Shown here piece after piece: positions 1 through 9,677 of a DNA stretch of 60,265 nt. The stretch covers positions 1 to 60,265 of the forward strand of contig JAEOSR010000124.1 in assembly GCA_016840285.1 (NCBI GenBank), written 5' to 3'. Source of the DNA: Candidatus Hodarchaeota archaeon (GTDB taxonomy: Archaea > Asgardarchaeota > Heimdallarchaeia > Hodarchaeales > Hodarchaeaceae). Both the position numbers and the translations under genes were made by a program. The notes under the pieces were generated by a model that was given only the letters and a program-made list of their open reading frames with translations, had not been told where the DNA came from and ran no database searches. The stretch's first letter is position 1; each line of letters starts with the position of its first letter.

Positions 1-654
1 ACTGGTGGTCCTGGACCTGCAACTGATTGGATCGTTACTTTTGATGCTGCAGGTGTTCAAACTGCTATTACTGGTACTGGTACTAATCTAACTGGTGGTA
101 GTGCGACTGCCGTTAGTGTTACTGAAGTTACTGCGGGTTCTAGTTCTAATGAAACTACTCAAATTGTTGTTACTCCAGCTTTAACTGTAGCAACAGTAGT
201 TAATGGTAGTGTTACTTTTAGTGGTCGAAAACTTGAAGTTAAAATCGGTGAAGGTAATTTGACTTATTCAGAAACTATGAATCGTGATTATATTCTCAAT
301 CGTGGAAATATTGATACTGTACGTAATGGTGATGATGAACCTATGGATGTTAGCCTTGATTTTGTTTGGGAATTTCTTTCTGCAGTTGGTGGTAGTGCTG
401 TACCAACTATTGAAGAGGTTCTCAAAAAGACAGGTGAAGCTACTGATTGGTTGACAACTTCTGATGATGCTTGTGAGCCATATTGTATTGACGTTGAAGT
501 TCATTATGATCCTGGTTGTGGTGGTGAAAATAACGAATTAATTATTTTACCTTATTTTCGTTATGAGAAATTAGATCACAATCTTAGTGATTCAACAGTT
601 TCTTGTACAGGTAAATGTAATATTACTAAAGCGACTGTAGCCCGTGGTTCTTAA
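1..654 (+). CDS. Tail tube / major tail protein-like, 5'-truncated
   Basis: The reading frame is open from base 1, so the gene enters the window already begun; the ATG at 259 is internal. The visible 217 residues start with a Gly/Thr/Ser/Val-rich beta-type segment resembling an Ig-like repeat, then a mixed domain ending in a Cys-containing tail (CTGKCN). The gene is directly upstream of the frameshifted chaperone pair and the tape-measure gene. That is the standard place of the major tail protein in siphoviruses, so the assignment rests mainly on position. Wrapping the window end onto base 1 gives an in-frame stop just upstream, so the missing start is not at the right end of this window. Confidence 0.55.
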   Translation, partial: TGGPGPATDWIVTFDAAGVQTAITGTGTNLTGGSATAVSVTEVTAGSSSNETTQIVVTPALTVATVVNGSVTFSGRKLEVKIGEGNLTYSETMNRDYILNRGNIDTVRNGDDEPMDVSLDFVWEFLSAVGGSAVPTIEEVLKKTGEATDWLTTSDDACEPYCIDVEVHYDPGCGGENNELIILPYFRYEKLDHNLSDSTVSCTGKCNITKATVARGS

Positions 655-671
655 TCATTGGAGTATAAAAC

Positions 672-1208
672 ATGAAAATTAAAGGAAAAAAGATTGAGGG
701 CGCTAATATTGAAATTATTGCTATTCCACGTGGTAATAATGAAGATATTATCCTCATGGCACGAGCAATCTTGGACACAGGACCGTTTGATAAAATGTGT
801 CCCGTTCCAAGACCACCTCTACGTAAAATAGATGGTATTGACGTGCCCAATTTGAGAGATAAAAATTATCAACAACAAGTTGAGAAGCATGCAGAAAAAC
901 GTATGGCGTGGATGGTCATTACGTCATTGGAGGCCACGGAAGGCCTAGAATGGGAAAAAGTTGACGCTGGTAATTCTTCAACTTGGCTTAATTTACGTTC
1001 AGAGTTAAAGGATTCAGGTTTCAGTGATATTGAAATCAATCGAATCATTGGTGGCGTTGTTAGTGCTAATGCTTTAAATGATGCTAAAATCGATGAAGCA
1101 CGTGAACGTTTTTTACTTTTGCAGCAGGCACAAAACGTAGAATTATTCTCCCAAAAGGGCGTAAAGAACTCTACGCTATCTGGCGAGCCTGCGAAAGATT
1201 CGGAATAA
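672..1208 (+). CDS. Tail assembly chaperone, short (G-like) form
   Basis: A 178-residue soluble protein between the tail tube and tape-measure genes, where lambda-type phages place the gpG/gpGT chaperones that coat the tape measure during tail assembly. I recognise no sequence motif; the call comes from position plus the -1 slippery site near its end, which fuses it to a second frame. The start ATG follows the preceding stop by 17 nt, with GGAG about 9 nt upstream. Two copies of the dispersed GATNNTRAAATC word (1026 and 1080) lie in frame here. Confidence 0.7.
   Translation: MKIKGKKIEGANIEIIAIPRGNNEDIILMARAILDTGPFDKMCPVPRPPLRKIDGIDVPNLRDKNYQQQVEKHAEKRMAWMVITSLEATEGLEWEKVDAGNSSTWLNLRSELKDSGFSDIEINRIIGGVVSANALNDAKIDEARERFLLLQQAQNVELFSQKGVKNSTLSGEPAKDSE
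1154..1160 (+). other. Programmed -1 ribosomal slippery site (A AAG GGC)
   Basis: The heptamer A-AAG-GGC fits the X-XXY-YYZ rule in the zero frame of the chaperone gene (AAG at 1155-1157, GGC at 1158-1160). Slipping back one base moves ribosomes into a frame open to 1330. The zero frame stops at 1208. This arrangement is the classic tail-chaperone frameshift of long-tailed phages. I did not model a downstream stimulatory structure. Confidence 0.75.
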
Positions 1209-1330
1209 AACCGTCAGGTGTTGAAGATCATTGGAATGATTGTAATATCACTGCAATGAGTGAATTAATTGCTTATAATCAAATTCGTGAATTAGAAAAT
1301 GTTGAGAACATGGAAACAGTACTCAAATGA
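1160..1330 (+). CDS. C-terminal extension of tail chaperone made by -1 frameshift (T-like)
   Basis: In the -1 frame after the slippery site, 56 further codons run from CGT at 1160 to TGA at 1328-1330 (RKELYAIWRACERFG near its start, METVLK at its end). The extension has no start codon at its head. Its stop overlaps the ATG of the next gene at 1327 (ATGA). The predicted long product would be about 219 residues. In lambda, the T domain of gpGT recruits the tail tube protein to the tape measure; the same role is inferred here. Confidence 0.75.
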   Translation, partial: RKELYAIWRACERFGIKPSGVEDHWNDCNITAMSELIAYNQIRELENVENMETVLK

Positions 1331-1797
1331 AATTTACTGGCCGTTTTACGGGACTAAAACTCGATCTACAAGCATGGAAGAATCAGTTACGCGATTATCT
1401 TGAGCCTAAGCTACATGAATTTGTTAAGGTTTGGATAGAAGCAGTAACAGGTCGAGTTCCCGTATGGTCAGGTATGGCTAGAGCTTCATTATTAGAAGCA
1501 TCAGAATTAGTTGGTGGTACTGTTGTTATTCATCCAAAGGGAGGTGTTAAGAGTCGTATCCCTCAAGGTCGTGCTCTTGGAACTGCTGAACCAAAAATTA
1601 CTGAACATGATTTTATAATCACAATAATAACTAAAGTACCACACTATACTTATCAAGAATACAACAAACCAACAAGAGGTGGCAGTCCTTCTGCACCTTG
1701 GTTTTCTCAAATAGCGGGTGCAACAGCTTTTAGAAAAGTTGCTAAAGATGTTATTTTACCTCCTGTAATTTTCAAACCTTTTGTAGTAACATTCTAA
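1327..1797 (+). CDS. HK97 gp10-like / tail completion-type protein
   Basis: 156 residues. The segment PVWSGMARASL near residue 45 resembles the conserved 'P-v-w-T/S-G-x-L/A-r-x-S' signature of HK97-gp10-like minor tail and neck proteins, and basic and aromatic residues dominate the rest. It overlaps the frameshift product stop by 4 nt and shares its last base with the tape-measure start (TAATG), so the genes are translationally coupled. HK97 gp10-like proteins are usually encoded before the tail tube, so the position after the chaperones is slightly atypical and the family call is tentative. Confidence 0.5.
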   Translation: MKFTGRFTGLKLDLQAWKNQLRDYLEPKLHEFVKVWIEAVTGRVPVWSGMARASLLEASELVGGTVVIHPKGGVKSRIPQGRALGTAEPKITEHDFIITIITKVPHYTYQEYNKPTRGGSPSAPWFSQIAGATAFRKVAKDVILPPVIFKPFVVTF

Positions 1798-4700
1798 TGG
1801 CTGAAGAACTTAAAACTGTATTAGGCTTTGAAGCAAGTAAAGCAATTAGTACCCTAGCTAAATTGGATACTCAATTAGCTGGATATACTAAATCTATGAT
1901 TGCTGCAGCTGGTGCTACTACAAAATATAATACAGTAGCAGGTCAAGTAGATGCAAAACTTGGTCAATTATCTAATGCACAACGTGGTGTTGTTGCTACA
2001 CAAAATAATCTTATTGCTTCAAATGTAAAAGTTAAAAAAGGTCTCAAAGATACAGGAGCAGCCGCAACTGAAACGGGAGAAAAAACAAAAAAAGCTAGCA
2101 AACAAATGATGTTAAGCTGGCAAAGTGTTATACGTATTTTTGCTATTCAAGTTATCCATCAAATGATTTCTAAAATCACTAATGCTTTTAGTGATAGTAT
2201 CCAGAAAGCAATGGAATTAGAAATTCAATTAGCAGAAATACAAACTATTGCACCAACTCTTCGTAGTAATTTTGAAGGTGTTGCTGATGGTGTACGTAAA
2301 TTATCAGATGAATTTGGTATTAGTTCTGATATTGTTGCTGAGGGTATATATCAAACATTATCAAATCAAGTTGCTCAAGGAGCTGATGCATTTAAGTTTT
2401 TTGCAGCAGCAGCTGATCTCTCAATTGGTGCGGTAATGAGTGCTGATGCGGCGGTCAATTTATTATCATCAACAATCAATGCTTATGGTTATAGTGCTAG
2501 TCAAGCAGGAACAATTAGTGGCAAACTTTTTAAAATTATTGAATTAGGGCGTGTACGTGGTGAGGAATTTGCTAATACTTTTGGTCGTATTATTGTTCTT
2601 GCATCACAAATAGGTGTATCACTTGATGAGGTCGGTGCTTCTATTACTACTTTAACAATTTCAGGCTTAAAATATAATGAAGCAGCTACTCTTATTACTA
2701 ATACAATGCTTAAATTGATTAGACCCACAGATGCACTTAAAGAAGAATTTGATGCATTAGGTATTGTATCTGCGGAAGCAGGTATTCAAGCCTATGGTTT
2801 TCAAGGCTTACTTGATAAATTGAGAAGATCTGCAGGTAAATCGGCTAGTGCTATTGGTACATTATTTGGGCGTGTACGTGCTATTCGTGGTGTTATGGGC
2901 TTAACTGCAGAAGCAACAGAAAAATATCAAAAAAGTTTGGAAGCAATTAGTGAAGCAGGAGCAAAAACTATTCTTGAAGCTAAAGAACTTATTTTTGAAA
3001 CAAATGCTAAGCAAGTACAGATTGAAATTGAACAACTTAAAAATGCTATTGTATTTGATTTTGGTCGTGAAGCATTAGCTGCTATTAATAAAGTTTTTCA
3101 ATTTTTTGGTGGTGCAGTAAATATTTTAAAAGGATTAACAGTGGCTATAGGATTAGCCGCAATTGGTTTTGCAGGTTTTGCTGCAATTCTATTTCCAATA
3201 CCTGCTGCTATTTTGGCTATAGCTGCAACCATTGGCGTAATAACAACTAATATAATACAATTATCTAAAACAGCAAATGAAAAAATTGAAGAACGTATGG
3301 TAAGAGAGAAAAAAGCTATCGAAGAAATAGAGAAAGAAGAAAGTGATCTTGCTGAATTACGTATTCGAAATATGAGCAAACAATTAAGTGATATTGCAAA
3401 ATTTATTATTGAACGACGAAAAGGTTTGAATGAATATATGAAAACATCACGAGTAGCAGAAGAATATATTGGTGATATATTATACGATCAATTAGATGAT
3501 CGTGCTTCTGCTTATGATAAATTTGTGGATGCCATTGAAGATAAAATCGAGGAATCAGTAACTAATATTGCAAATAGTCAAAAGAAAATTTTCGATCTAC
3601 AACGAATGATGGATCGAGCTTCTTTTGATGCATCAATCAAAGGTGCAAGTGAATTAACAAAAAGTGTTGTCGCTAATCAAAAAGCTACACGCTTAATGAA
3701 TCAAGCAATGCGTGCATTTAGAGCTGGTAAAACTGAACGAGCAGAAGAATATTTTACTGAAGCTAAGTCAATGGTTGATATGGCAGTTTCATCCGCTGAA
3801 ATAGCGGGTAATACTGGAGCAGAGTATCAAGCACGAAAAAATATGACACGATTGTATAATGAACAAATGAATATGCAAAAACGTGTTCAAGAAAATGAAG
3901 TGAAAAAAGCTAGAATAGCACAAAAACATTATGCGGAAGAAAAAGCGCGTGCTGATCGTATTAAAAGTTATATTGAAAAATTACGCGACATACGGCTTTT
4001 CGGTAAAGATGGTAAAATCAAATTTCCTACAGCAAAAGCAGCAAAAGCTGAAGTTGGACGATTATTAACAAGTCTAGAAAGAGAATTTACTGCTGTAGGA
4101 GCAAAAGCAAATATATTTAAGAAACTTGATCTTCAAAAACAATTAGATGATTTGATGCGGCCTTGGGAAGATGCTATAACTAGAAAACCAGTAACTTTAA
4201 GATTTGCCTATGAACAATATATTGATGAAACTTATAAAAATATAGAAGCTTATTTTGCAGCACATCCCATACCAGCTAAATTAAAAGTAACTTTTGAAAA
4301 ATTAGGCATAGATGTTTTAACTGCTCCAGGAATGAAAGAAGCACCACAAAAAATAGTAGATATAGAAAAGGAGATGACTAAAGTAGAAAGGATGACTGTA
4401 GGATTATCAGGTAAGCAAAATGCGTATACTAATGCTATAAAAAATAGTAAAGATGCAATGTATGCTTTTATTGAAAATATTACAACAACTAAGAATGAAT
4501 TACGGGAAAGTAAAAAAGCATGGGAAGATAGTTTTTCTCCAATGACAGTAGGAAAAAGTCGAGAGATGATAGCTGCTGTTGAAGAAGAATTAGCTGCAGT
4601 AGTAAAACAAACTAGGGGCGTGGCACCTGCTGCATTACAAGCATTGGAAGCAGTAGAAGGAACTTTTGATCCAGAATTATATACTTCTGCTGTCACACGA

Positions 4701-5360
4701 TTAGATATATATGCAGATAATTTGGAAAAAACAGGACGTGTAGATGCAGCAGCACCTATTCGTACACTTATTACAAATCTTAAAGCTGCAGCATTAACGT
4801 CGACAAAAATATCAGCACAACCGTTCTCAGAAGGTGATCGAACTATTATGCGTGAGACTATTAGAGAAACTCATGAAGGATTAAAAGGAGTACAACAAGA
4901 AGTTGGTCCTAATCTTGGTGCTGCTGCAGCTGCAGGGGCTAGTGGTGTTACAATGGCTACTAGTCAAGAGATAGCAGCTTTACAAACTGTTGAAATACAG
5001 GCATATCAAACAGCAGCCGCTGTTGCGGCAATTGGAGGGGCAACTGCTGTGGTTACTGGTAATTACGGTAAATTGTTGTATCGTGCAGTTGGTGGTCCAA
5101 GTCGGGGAACTGATACTATACCTGCAATGCTTAGCCCTGGTGAATTTGTTGTTAATGCCGCATCGACTAGAAAGTTTTTTTCACAATTAGTCGCAATAAA
5201 TGCAGGTAAGAAACCCGTGTATCGTGAACAAGGTGGGCCCACTACAACTATTGGTGATGTTAATATCACAGTAACTGGTGCTAGTGCCCCGAAGCAAACT
5301 GCACGCGAGACGATGTACGCATTCAAACGTGAAATGCGACGCCGTTCAGCAACACTCTAA
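1797..5360 (+). CDS. Tail tape-measure protein (TP901 type)
   Basis: 1187 residues. In siphoviruses this protein sets tail length and is ejected ahead of the DNA. Residues about 150-340 match the TP901 tape-measure core, including the run ISSDIVAEGIYQTLSNQ and a DEVGASITTLT segment. A hydrophobic stretch (about 435-485) gives two potential membrane helices, typical of the membrane-inserting part. Long Lys/Glu-rich helical regions follow. The C-terminus has the common Gly-rich GGPSRGTDTIPAMLSPGEFV motif. At about 3.56 kb, the family rule of thumb would predict a tail of roughly 150-180 nm. Codon use is strongly AT-biased and the dispersed 12-bp word is nearly absent (one copy, 4008). Confidence 0.92.
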   Translation: MAEELKTVLGFEASKAISTLAKLDTQLAGYTKSMIAAAGATTKYNTVAGQVDAKLGQLSNAQRGVVATQNNLIASNVKVKKGLKDTGAAATETGEKTKKASKQMMLSWQSVIRIFAIQVIHQMISKITNAFSDSIQKAMELEIQLAEIQTIAPTLRSNFEGVADGVRKLSDEFGISSDIVAEGIYQTLSNQVAQGADAFKFFAAAADLSIGAVMSADAAVNLLSSTINAYGYSASQAGTISGKLFKIIELGRVRGEEFANTFGRIIVLASQIGVSLDEVGASITTLTISGLKYNEAATLITNTMLKLIRPTDALKEEFDALGIVSAEAGIQAYGFQGLLDKLRRSAGKSASAIGTLFGRVRAIRGVMGLTAEATEKYQKSLEAISEAGAKTILEAKELIFETNAKQVQIEIEQLKNAIVFDFGREALAAINKVFQFFGGAVNILKGLTVAIGLAAIGFAGFAAILFPIPAAILAIAATIGVITTNIIQLSKTANEKIEERMVREKKAIEEIEKEESDLAELRIRNMSKQLSDIAKFIIERRKGLNEYMKTSRVAEEYIGDILYDQLDDRASAYDKFVDAIEDKIEESVTNIANSQKKIFDLQRMMDRASFDASIKGASELTKSVVANQKATRLMNQAMRAFRAGKTERAEEYFTEAKSMVDMAVSSAEIAGNTGAEYQARKNMTRLYNEQMNMQKRVQENEVKKARIAQKHYAEEKARADRIKSYIEKLRDIRLFGKDGKIKFPTAKAAKAEVGRLLTSLEREFTAVGAKANIFKKLDLQKQLDDLMRPWEDAITRKPVTLRFAYEQYIDETYKNIEAYFAAHPIPAKLKVTFEKLGIDVLTAPGMKEAPQKIVDIEKEMTKVERMTVGLSGKQNAYTNAIKNSKDAMYAFIENITTTKNELRESKKAWEDSFSPMTVGKSREMIAAVEEELAAVVKQTRGVAPAALQALEAVEGTFDPELYTSAVTRLDIYADNLEKTGRVDAAAPIRTLITNLKAAALTSTKISAQPFSEGDRTIMRETIRETHEGLKGVQQEVGPNLGAAAAAGASGVTMATSQEIAALQTVEIQAYQTAAAVAAIGGATAVVTGNYGKLLYRAVGGPSRGTDTIPAMLSPGEFVVNAASTRKFFSQLVAINAGKKPVYREQGGPTTTIGDVNITVTGASAPKQTARETMYAFKREMRRRSATL

Positions 5361-5373
5361 AGGGAGATTTCTA

Positions 5374-5970
5374 ATGAGTAATCAGATTAGTGTTAATCAG
5401 AAAGCTGGTTGTCAAATTGAACGTGGTCGTAAGCCTCTCAATATTCTTGATCCGAAAGGTAAGTTTCATATTGAACATTGGCGTAAAAATAAATTACTTC
5501 GTAAATTTGAGTGTCCTAATGGTATTACTAATGAAGGTAAAAATTTCCTTCTTGATGTGATGTTTCATGGTACTAGTGCTGCTGCTACTTGGTATCTTTC
5601 TTTAGTGTATAATCAAGGTGGTACTGGTGTTGCAGCTGATGATACTTATGATGATATTAATCAAGTTGGTAATGACTGGGATGAATTTGAAAGTTATGAG
5701 ATTGCTGCTGATGGTACTATTAGAGCAACATTTACTGAAGCAGCTGCCTCTGCTCAACAGATTACAAATAGTACAAATAAAGCACAATTTGATATTGTGG
5801 GTACTGGTACTATTGAAGGTGTATTTTGTTGTGGTCTTGGTACTAATGCTAATAAGCAAGGCGATCATGCTGCTGATGGTAAGCTTTGGGCAACAGCTCT
5901 CTTTACTGGTGGTGATGTAAATGTCGAAAATGGTGACACTCTAAAAGTCACTTATACTGTAAGCTGCTAA
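5374..5970 (+). CDS. Virion structural protein (tail-associated beta protein)
   Basis: 198 residues starting at ATG 5374, which has AGGGAG upstream; a longer frame exists but overlaps the tape-measure gene. The pattern NGITNEGKNFLLDVMFHG followed by TWYLSLVYN is shared by a widespread family of phage structural proteins of unknown fold found among tail and head genes. It is followed by a strong terminator, so it probably closes a transcription unit and may be abundant. Function beyond virion component is not deducible. Confidence 0.55.
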   Translation: MSNQISVNQKAGCQIERGRKPLNILDPKGKFHIEHWRKNKLLRKFECPNGITNEGKNFLLDVMFHGTSAAATWYLSLVYNQGGTGVAADDTYDDINQVGNDWDEFESYEIAADGTIRATFTEAAASAQQITNSTNKAQFDIVGTGTIEGVFCCGLGTNANKQGDHAADGKLWATALFTGGDVNVENGDTLKVTYTVSC

Positions 5971-5979
5971 CTCTCTAAA

Positions 5980-6013
5980 ACGCCGGTCAGCTATGGCTGG
6001 CCGGCGTCTTTTT
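5980..6013 (+). terminator. Rho-independent terminator after 5374-5970 gene
   Basis: A 12-bp stem (ACGCCGGTCAGC with GCTGGCCGGCGT, one G-U pair) closes a TATG loop and is followed by CTTTTT. It lies 10 nt after the stop codon and just before the tail fibre gene, so it separates or attenuates transcription between them. Confidence 0.9.
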
Positions 6014-6017
6014 AATT

Positions 6018-9000
6018 ATGGCTCTAAGAGTCACTAGACAAAATATTGAACTACTAGTTTCTGGCGATACGCCCGAAGTGTGGGTTACTCGTCAATATAT
6101 ACAAGTTTTGTGTCGAGCAAATTTATTTGAGCCTCATATTGAAAGTACAATATCATTAGCTCAAGACTTTAGTTATATTGGACCAAAAGAAGTTATAGCA
6201 AATAATGTTATTATAATTAGTCAAGAAGCACTTTATCCAAAAACATATGAAAAAACTATTCAACATGATTTATCACTTACTCAAACAACAGCGATTGTTG
6301 TAGAACCTGGTAATTATTATATTACACAGTTTCTTGATGTAAATCAATTTGCTGATTATAGACTCAATAATATTGGTATTCTTGAACGATTAGCAATCAA
6401 TCTTCTTACTCTTAATCAAACAGCAGCAAGTGAATATGAAAAAGGACGTGCGAGTGAAAATCAAATAGTCCTTAATCAGTTTTTGAATATTCAAAGACCG
6501 TGGTATTTAATTTTAGAAGATAATGTTAATTTTGTATCAGAGAGTATAGGACGTAATAGTGTTTTTCGTGTAATATCAGAAAATACGATTAATTTTGAAC
6601 AATCTTTAGATATTGAATATACACAAAGAATTGAAGCTAATAATTCTTTAACCTCTTATTATACAAAATATGTTGATGGTGAGCTTGTTATTTTTGAACA
6701 GGGTATTGAACAACAAGCAGATGCTGAATTGATAATAATTAATCGTAAGCCAAATAATACTTTTACTATTGAACAAATAGCAGATTGTCAACATGAATAT
6801 ACCACAGGTTTTGATTGTAATGCAAGAAGCATTATTACTATTAATCAAGAATTAGATCGAGATTATATAGTTGAAACTGATTTTGAAATCATTGGTACTA
6901 CTGATTTTGAAATTTTTGGAGTACCAATATGTGAAATTGATATTGAACAAGAAATTATTTTAGAATTAAATGGCAGTGGCCAAGTTAGTAATAATATTAG
7001 TTTGAACCAAACAGTTACTTATGAAATAATCAGTTATACTACTTTACATTCTTATTCACCTTTCATTGGTGAAACAACTGATTCTAATGCACCAACACCA
7101 CCAACCGCTGAGTGTCGTGATCTTAAATATATTGATTCTGTTCTTTTGATTTATGGTGCAGATACACTTGAATTAAGATTACCTGAATTAAGTAATCATG
7201 ATAGATTAGATTATACTCGTATTAATCGTGAGACGCGTGGTGGTACACTTATTGTCTATGCTGATCCTATTTGGCCTAAAACACAAAATATGCAATTAAA
7301 TTTTATTGGCCTTTCAGAAAATGAAGCACAAGAAATATTAAATTTTATAACATTATCTTTAGGTAAACAAATTCTTATTCGTGGTTGGGAAAATCATTAT
7401 TGGGAAGGTTTTATTACAAATCCAGATACGGCTATTGTTCGTGATGGTCGTAATCTATTTTCTATTAGTCTTGAACTTGATATCGTCTTTTTGCCGCCAA
7501 TAGTATCTGCGAGTTCAAGTTTCTCTATACTGACAACTGCATCTGGTAGTCTAGCAGCTTTTAAGCGTAGTCTAACTAATAATATTACTTTCAGTCAAGA
7601 TATTAATATTGAAATTTGGAAATCATTAACTAGCAGTATTACTCTTAATCAAACTGCTGTTAGTGAATGTATTTTCGAGCGTAGTCTAACTAATAGTATT
7701 ACTCTTAATCAAACTATTAATATTGAAGTTTGGAAATCATTAACTAGCAGTATTACTCTTAGTCAGACTGCTGTCAGTGAAACAATTTTTGAGCGTAGTC
7801 TAACTAATAGTATTACTCTTAATCAGATTGCTGTTAGCGAATGTATTTTCGAGCGTAGTCTAACTAGTAGTATTACTCTTAATCAAACTACTGTTAGTGA
7901 ATGTATTTTTGAGCGTAGTCTAACTAGTAGTATTACTCTTAATCAAGATACTAATATTGAAGTTTGGAAATCATTAACTAGCAGTATTACTCTTAGTCAG
8001 GTTATTAGTATTGAAGTTTGGAAATCATTAACTAGTAATATTACTCTTAATCAAACTGCTGTCAGTGAAACAATTTTTAAGCGTAGTTTGACTAGCAGTA
8101 TTACTCTTAATCAGACTGCTGTTAGTGAATGTATTTTCGAGCGTAGTTTGACTAGTAGTATTACTCTTAGTCAAACTGCTGTTAGTGAACTTATTAGAAC
8201 ACGTTATTGGGTTGGTGCCACTAATTCATGGAATACAGACACTAATTGGGCATTTACTAGTGGCGGTGCTGGTAATGCAAATATTCCTGATCAATATACT
8301 GATGTTCATTTTGATGGTAGTGATGTTACTGATTGTACTCTTGATGTAGCTGCTAATATGAAAACATTAACAATGGCCGCGGGTTATACAGGACATTTGA
8401 ATGCAGCTACTTTTGCTGTTACAATAAATGGTAATACTATATTATCAGGAACACAAGTATCAGCTGGCTCAGGAAAATGGACACTTTATGGTGATTTTAA
8501 TATCTTTAATTTGACTACTTGGAATGAGGATACAGCTGAAATTAGCATGGAAGGTACGGGTAAAATATTAACAGGACAAACAGGAGTATGGACTGATTTT
8601 AATTTATTAACTATTAATGGTAATACAACAATTGGTGCTACTCCACTTAGATTAAAAGGCTTAGCATCGGTAAATGCTATACTTACACTTTCTACTAATA
8701 ATCAATTCCGTTTTGACAATGGTACTTATCCTAACGCTGAATTAAAAATTAATACTAATGGTGAAGTAACAGGAAATACTGGATTACTCGTGTTCGTATC
8801 TCCACAAGGTAATAAAGGTATTACCGTTTTTAATGGTGCATTATCAGTATATGAAACACGAATTTATTACCCACAAAGTACAGCATATTGGGCTGCTGGA
8901 TATTATAATTCAAGAGTTAATGTTCAGACAAGTCTAGGGGCAGCTGCTTATGTTTTCAAAACATTATTAAATGGAATATATCGTTTCAAACGTCTCTATT

Positions 9001-9677
9001 TAATAGGTTATAATAATGTACCTGGTGGTACCTTAACTATGGATAATACAGCAGGGCCAATATCTATTACAATTGATGAAGTTCTTCAAGCATATAATAA
9101 TACTGCTGCACAAACTGCTATAATAATAACTAATAATGGTGTAGCTACTAATTGGAGTATTGGAGGTCATACATCTTTATATGATGTTCAAAATGGATCA
9201 ATAACATGGACTAAAGGTATAGGTAAAATTATTTTTGAGAATCTATATGCTAATATAAATGTTAATTTTAATGCAAATACAATTGAAGAAATTGAAGTTA
9301 ATGAAACAACATATACAATAACTTTTAGTAGTCAATGGACAGCAGATTATTTTTGGCTTAAAAATGGTACAGTGCAATTTAATAATAATATTCTTACTAC
9401 ACAAGCTGGTGGTGGTTTTGTTATTGATGCAGGTGCCAATATTATAGGATCAAGTCTTAATGGTTGCACAATTAATGTTGGTGGTAATTTTAATGTAGCT
9501 GGTTCAGTTGGTGATCTTCTTGATCTTCATGCTGGAGCAACTTGGAATCTTAATGTAACAGGTACAGCAGTTGCTGATTATGTTGATGTAGATTATTCTG
9601 ATGCTTCAGGTGGAACAGCAGTAACAGCCACTAACAGTAATAATGGCGGCAATAACATTAGTTGGAATTTTAGCTAA
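6018..9677 (+). CDS. Large tail fibre / receptor-binding-type protein with internal repeats
   Basis: 1219 residues. The N-terminal third holds loosely repeated short strands containing 'ITLNQ'-like segments. Residues about 370-500 form a globular domain (YGADTLELRLPELSN, GKQILIRGWENHYWEGF) resembling the small tail protein encoded next, suggesting a shared tail-tip fold. Residues about 518-724 are eleven near-identical 18- or 20-residue repeats. A C-terminal adhesin-like part begins with RYWVGATNSWNTDTNW and continues as a probable parallel beta-helix with many Asn/Thr/Gly turns. A terminator precedes the gene; its stop overlaps the next ATG (TAATG). Host recognition is inferred from architecture. 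Confidence 0.7.
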   Translation: MALRVTRQNIELLVSGDTPEVWVTRQYIQVLCRANLFEPHIESTISLAQDFSYIGPKEVIANNVIIISQEALYPKTYEKTIQHDLSLTQTTAIVVEPGNYYITQFLDVNQFADYRLNNIGILERLAINLLTLNQTAASEYEKGRASENQIVLNQFLNIQRPWYLILEDNVNFVSESIGRNSVFRVISENTINFEQSLDIEYTQRIEANNSLTSYYTKYVDGELVIFEQGIEQQADAELIIINRKPNNTFTIEQIADCQHEYTTGFDCNARSIITINQELDRDYIVETDFEIIGTTDFEIFGVPICEIDIEQEIILELNGSGQVSNNISLNQTVTYEIISYTTLHSYSPFIGETTDSNAPTPPTAECRDLKYIDSVLLIYGADTLELRLPELSNHDRLDYTRINRETRGGTLIVYADPIWPKTQNMQLNFIGLSENEAQEILNFITLSLGKQILIRGWENHYWEGFITNPDTAIVRDGRNLFSISLELDIVFLPPIVSASSSFSILTTASGSLAAFKRSLTNNITFSQDINIEIWKSLTSSITLNQTAVSECIFERSLTNSITLNQTINIEVWKSLTSSITLSQTAVSETIFERSLTNSITLNQIAVSECIFERSLTSSITLNQTTVSECIFERSLTSSITLNQDTNIEVWKSLTSSITLSQVISIEVWKSLTSNITLNQTAVSETIFKRSLTSSITLNQTAVSECIFERSLTSSITLSQTAVSELIRTRYWVGATNSWNTDTNWAFTSGGAGNANIPDQYTDVHFDGSDVTDCTLDVAANMKTLTMAAGYTGHLNAATFAVTINGNTILSGTQVSAGSGKWTLYGDFNIFNLTTWNEDTAEISMEGTGKILTGQTGVWTDFNLLTINGNTTIGATPLRLKGLASVNAILTLSTNNQFRFDNGTYPNAELKINTNGEVTGNTGLLVFVSPQGNKGITVFNGALSVYETRIYYPQSTAYWAAGYYNSRVNVQTSLGAAAYVFKTLLNGIYRFKRLYLIGYNNVPGGTLTMDNTAGPISITIDEVLQAYNNTAAQTAIIITNNGVATNWSIGGHTSLYDVQNGSITWTKGIGKIIFENLYANINVNFNANTIEEIEVNETTYTITFSSQWTADYFWLKNGTVQFNNNILTTQAGGGFVIDAGANIIGSSLNGCTINVGGNFNVAGSVGDLLDLHAGATWNLNVTGTAVADYVDVDYSDASGGTAVTATNSNNGGNNISWNFS
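7569..8189 (+). repeat. Eleven tandem 54/60-bp coding repeats in the tail fibre gene
   Basis: Two unit types alternate irregularly: a 20-residue unit (SLTSSITLNQTAVSECIFER) and an 18-residue unit ending in NIEVWK. DNA identity between units is very high, including synonymous positions (for example AGTATTACTCTTAATCA recurs), indicating recent expansion or homogenisation by recombination. Unit number could vary among related phages and alter fibre length. Confidence 0.9.

Noticed and set aside
4250..4696. 148-residue minus ORF in the tape-measure gene
   Set aside because: Shadow of the coding strand in a low-stop AT-rich region; no start context or recognised domain.
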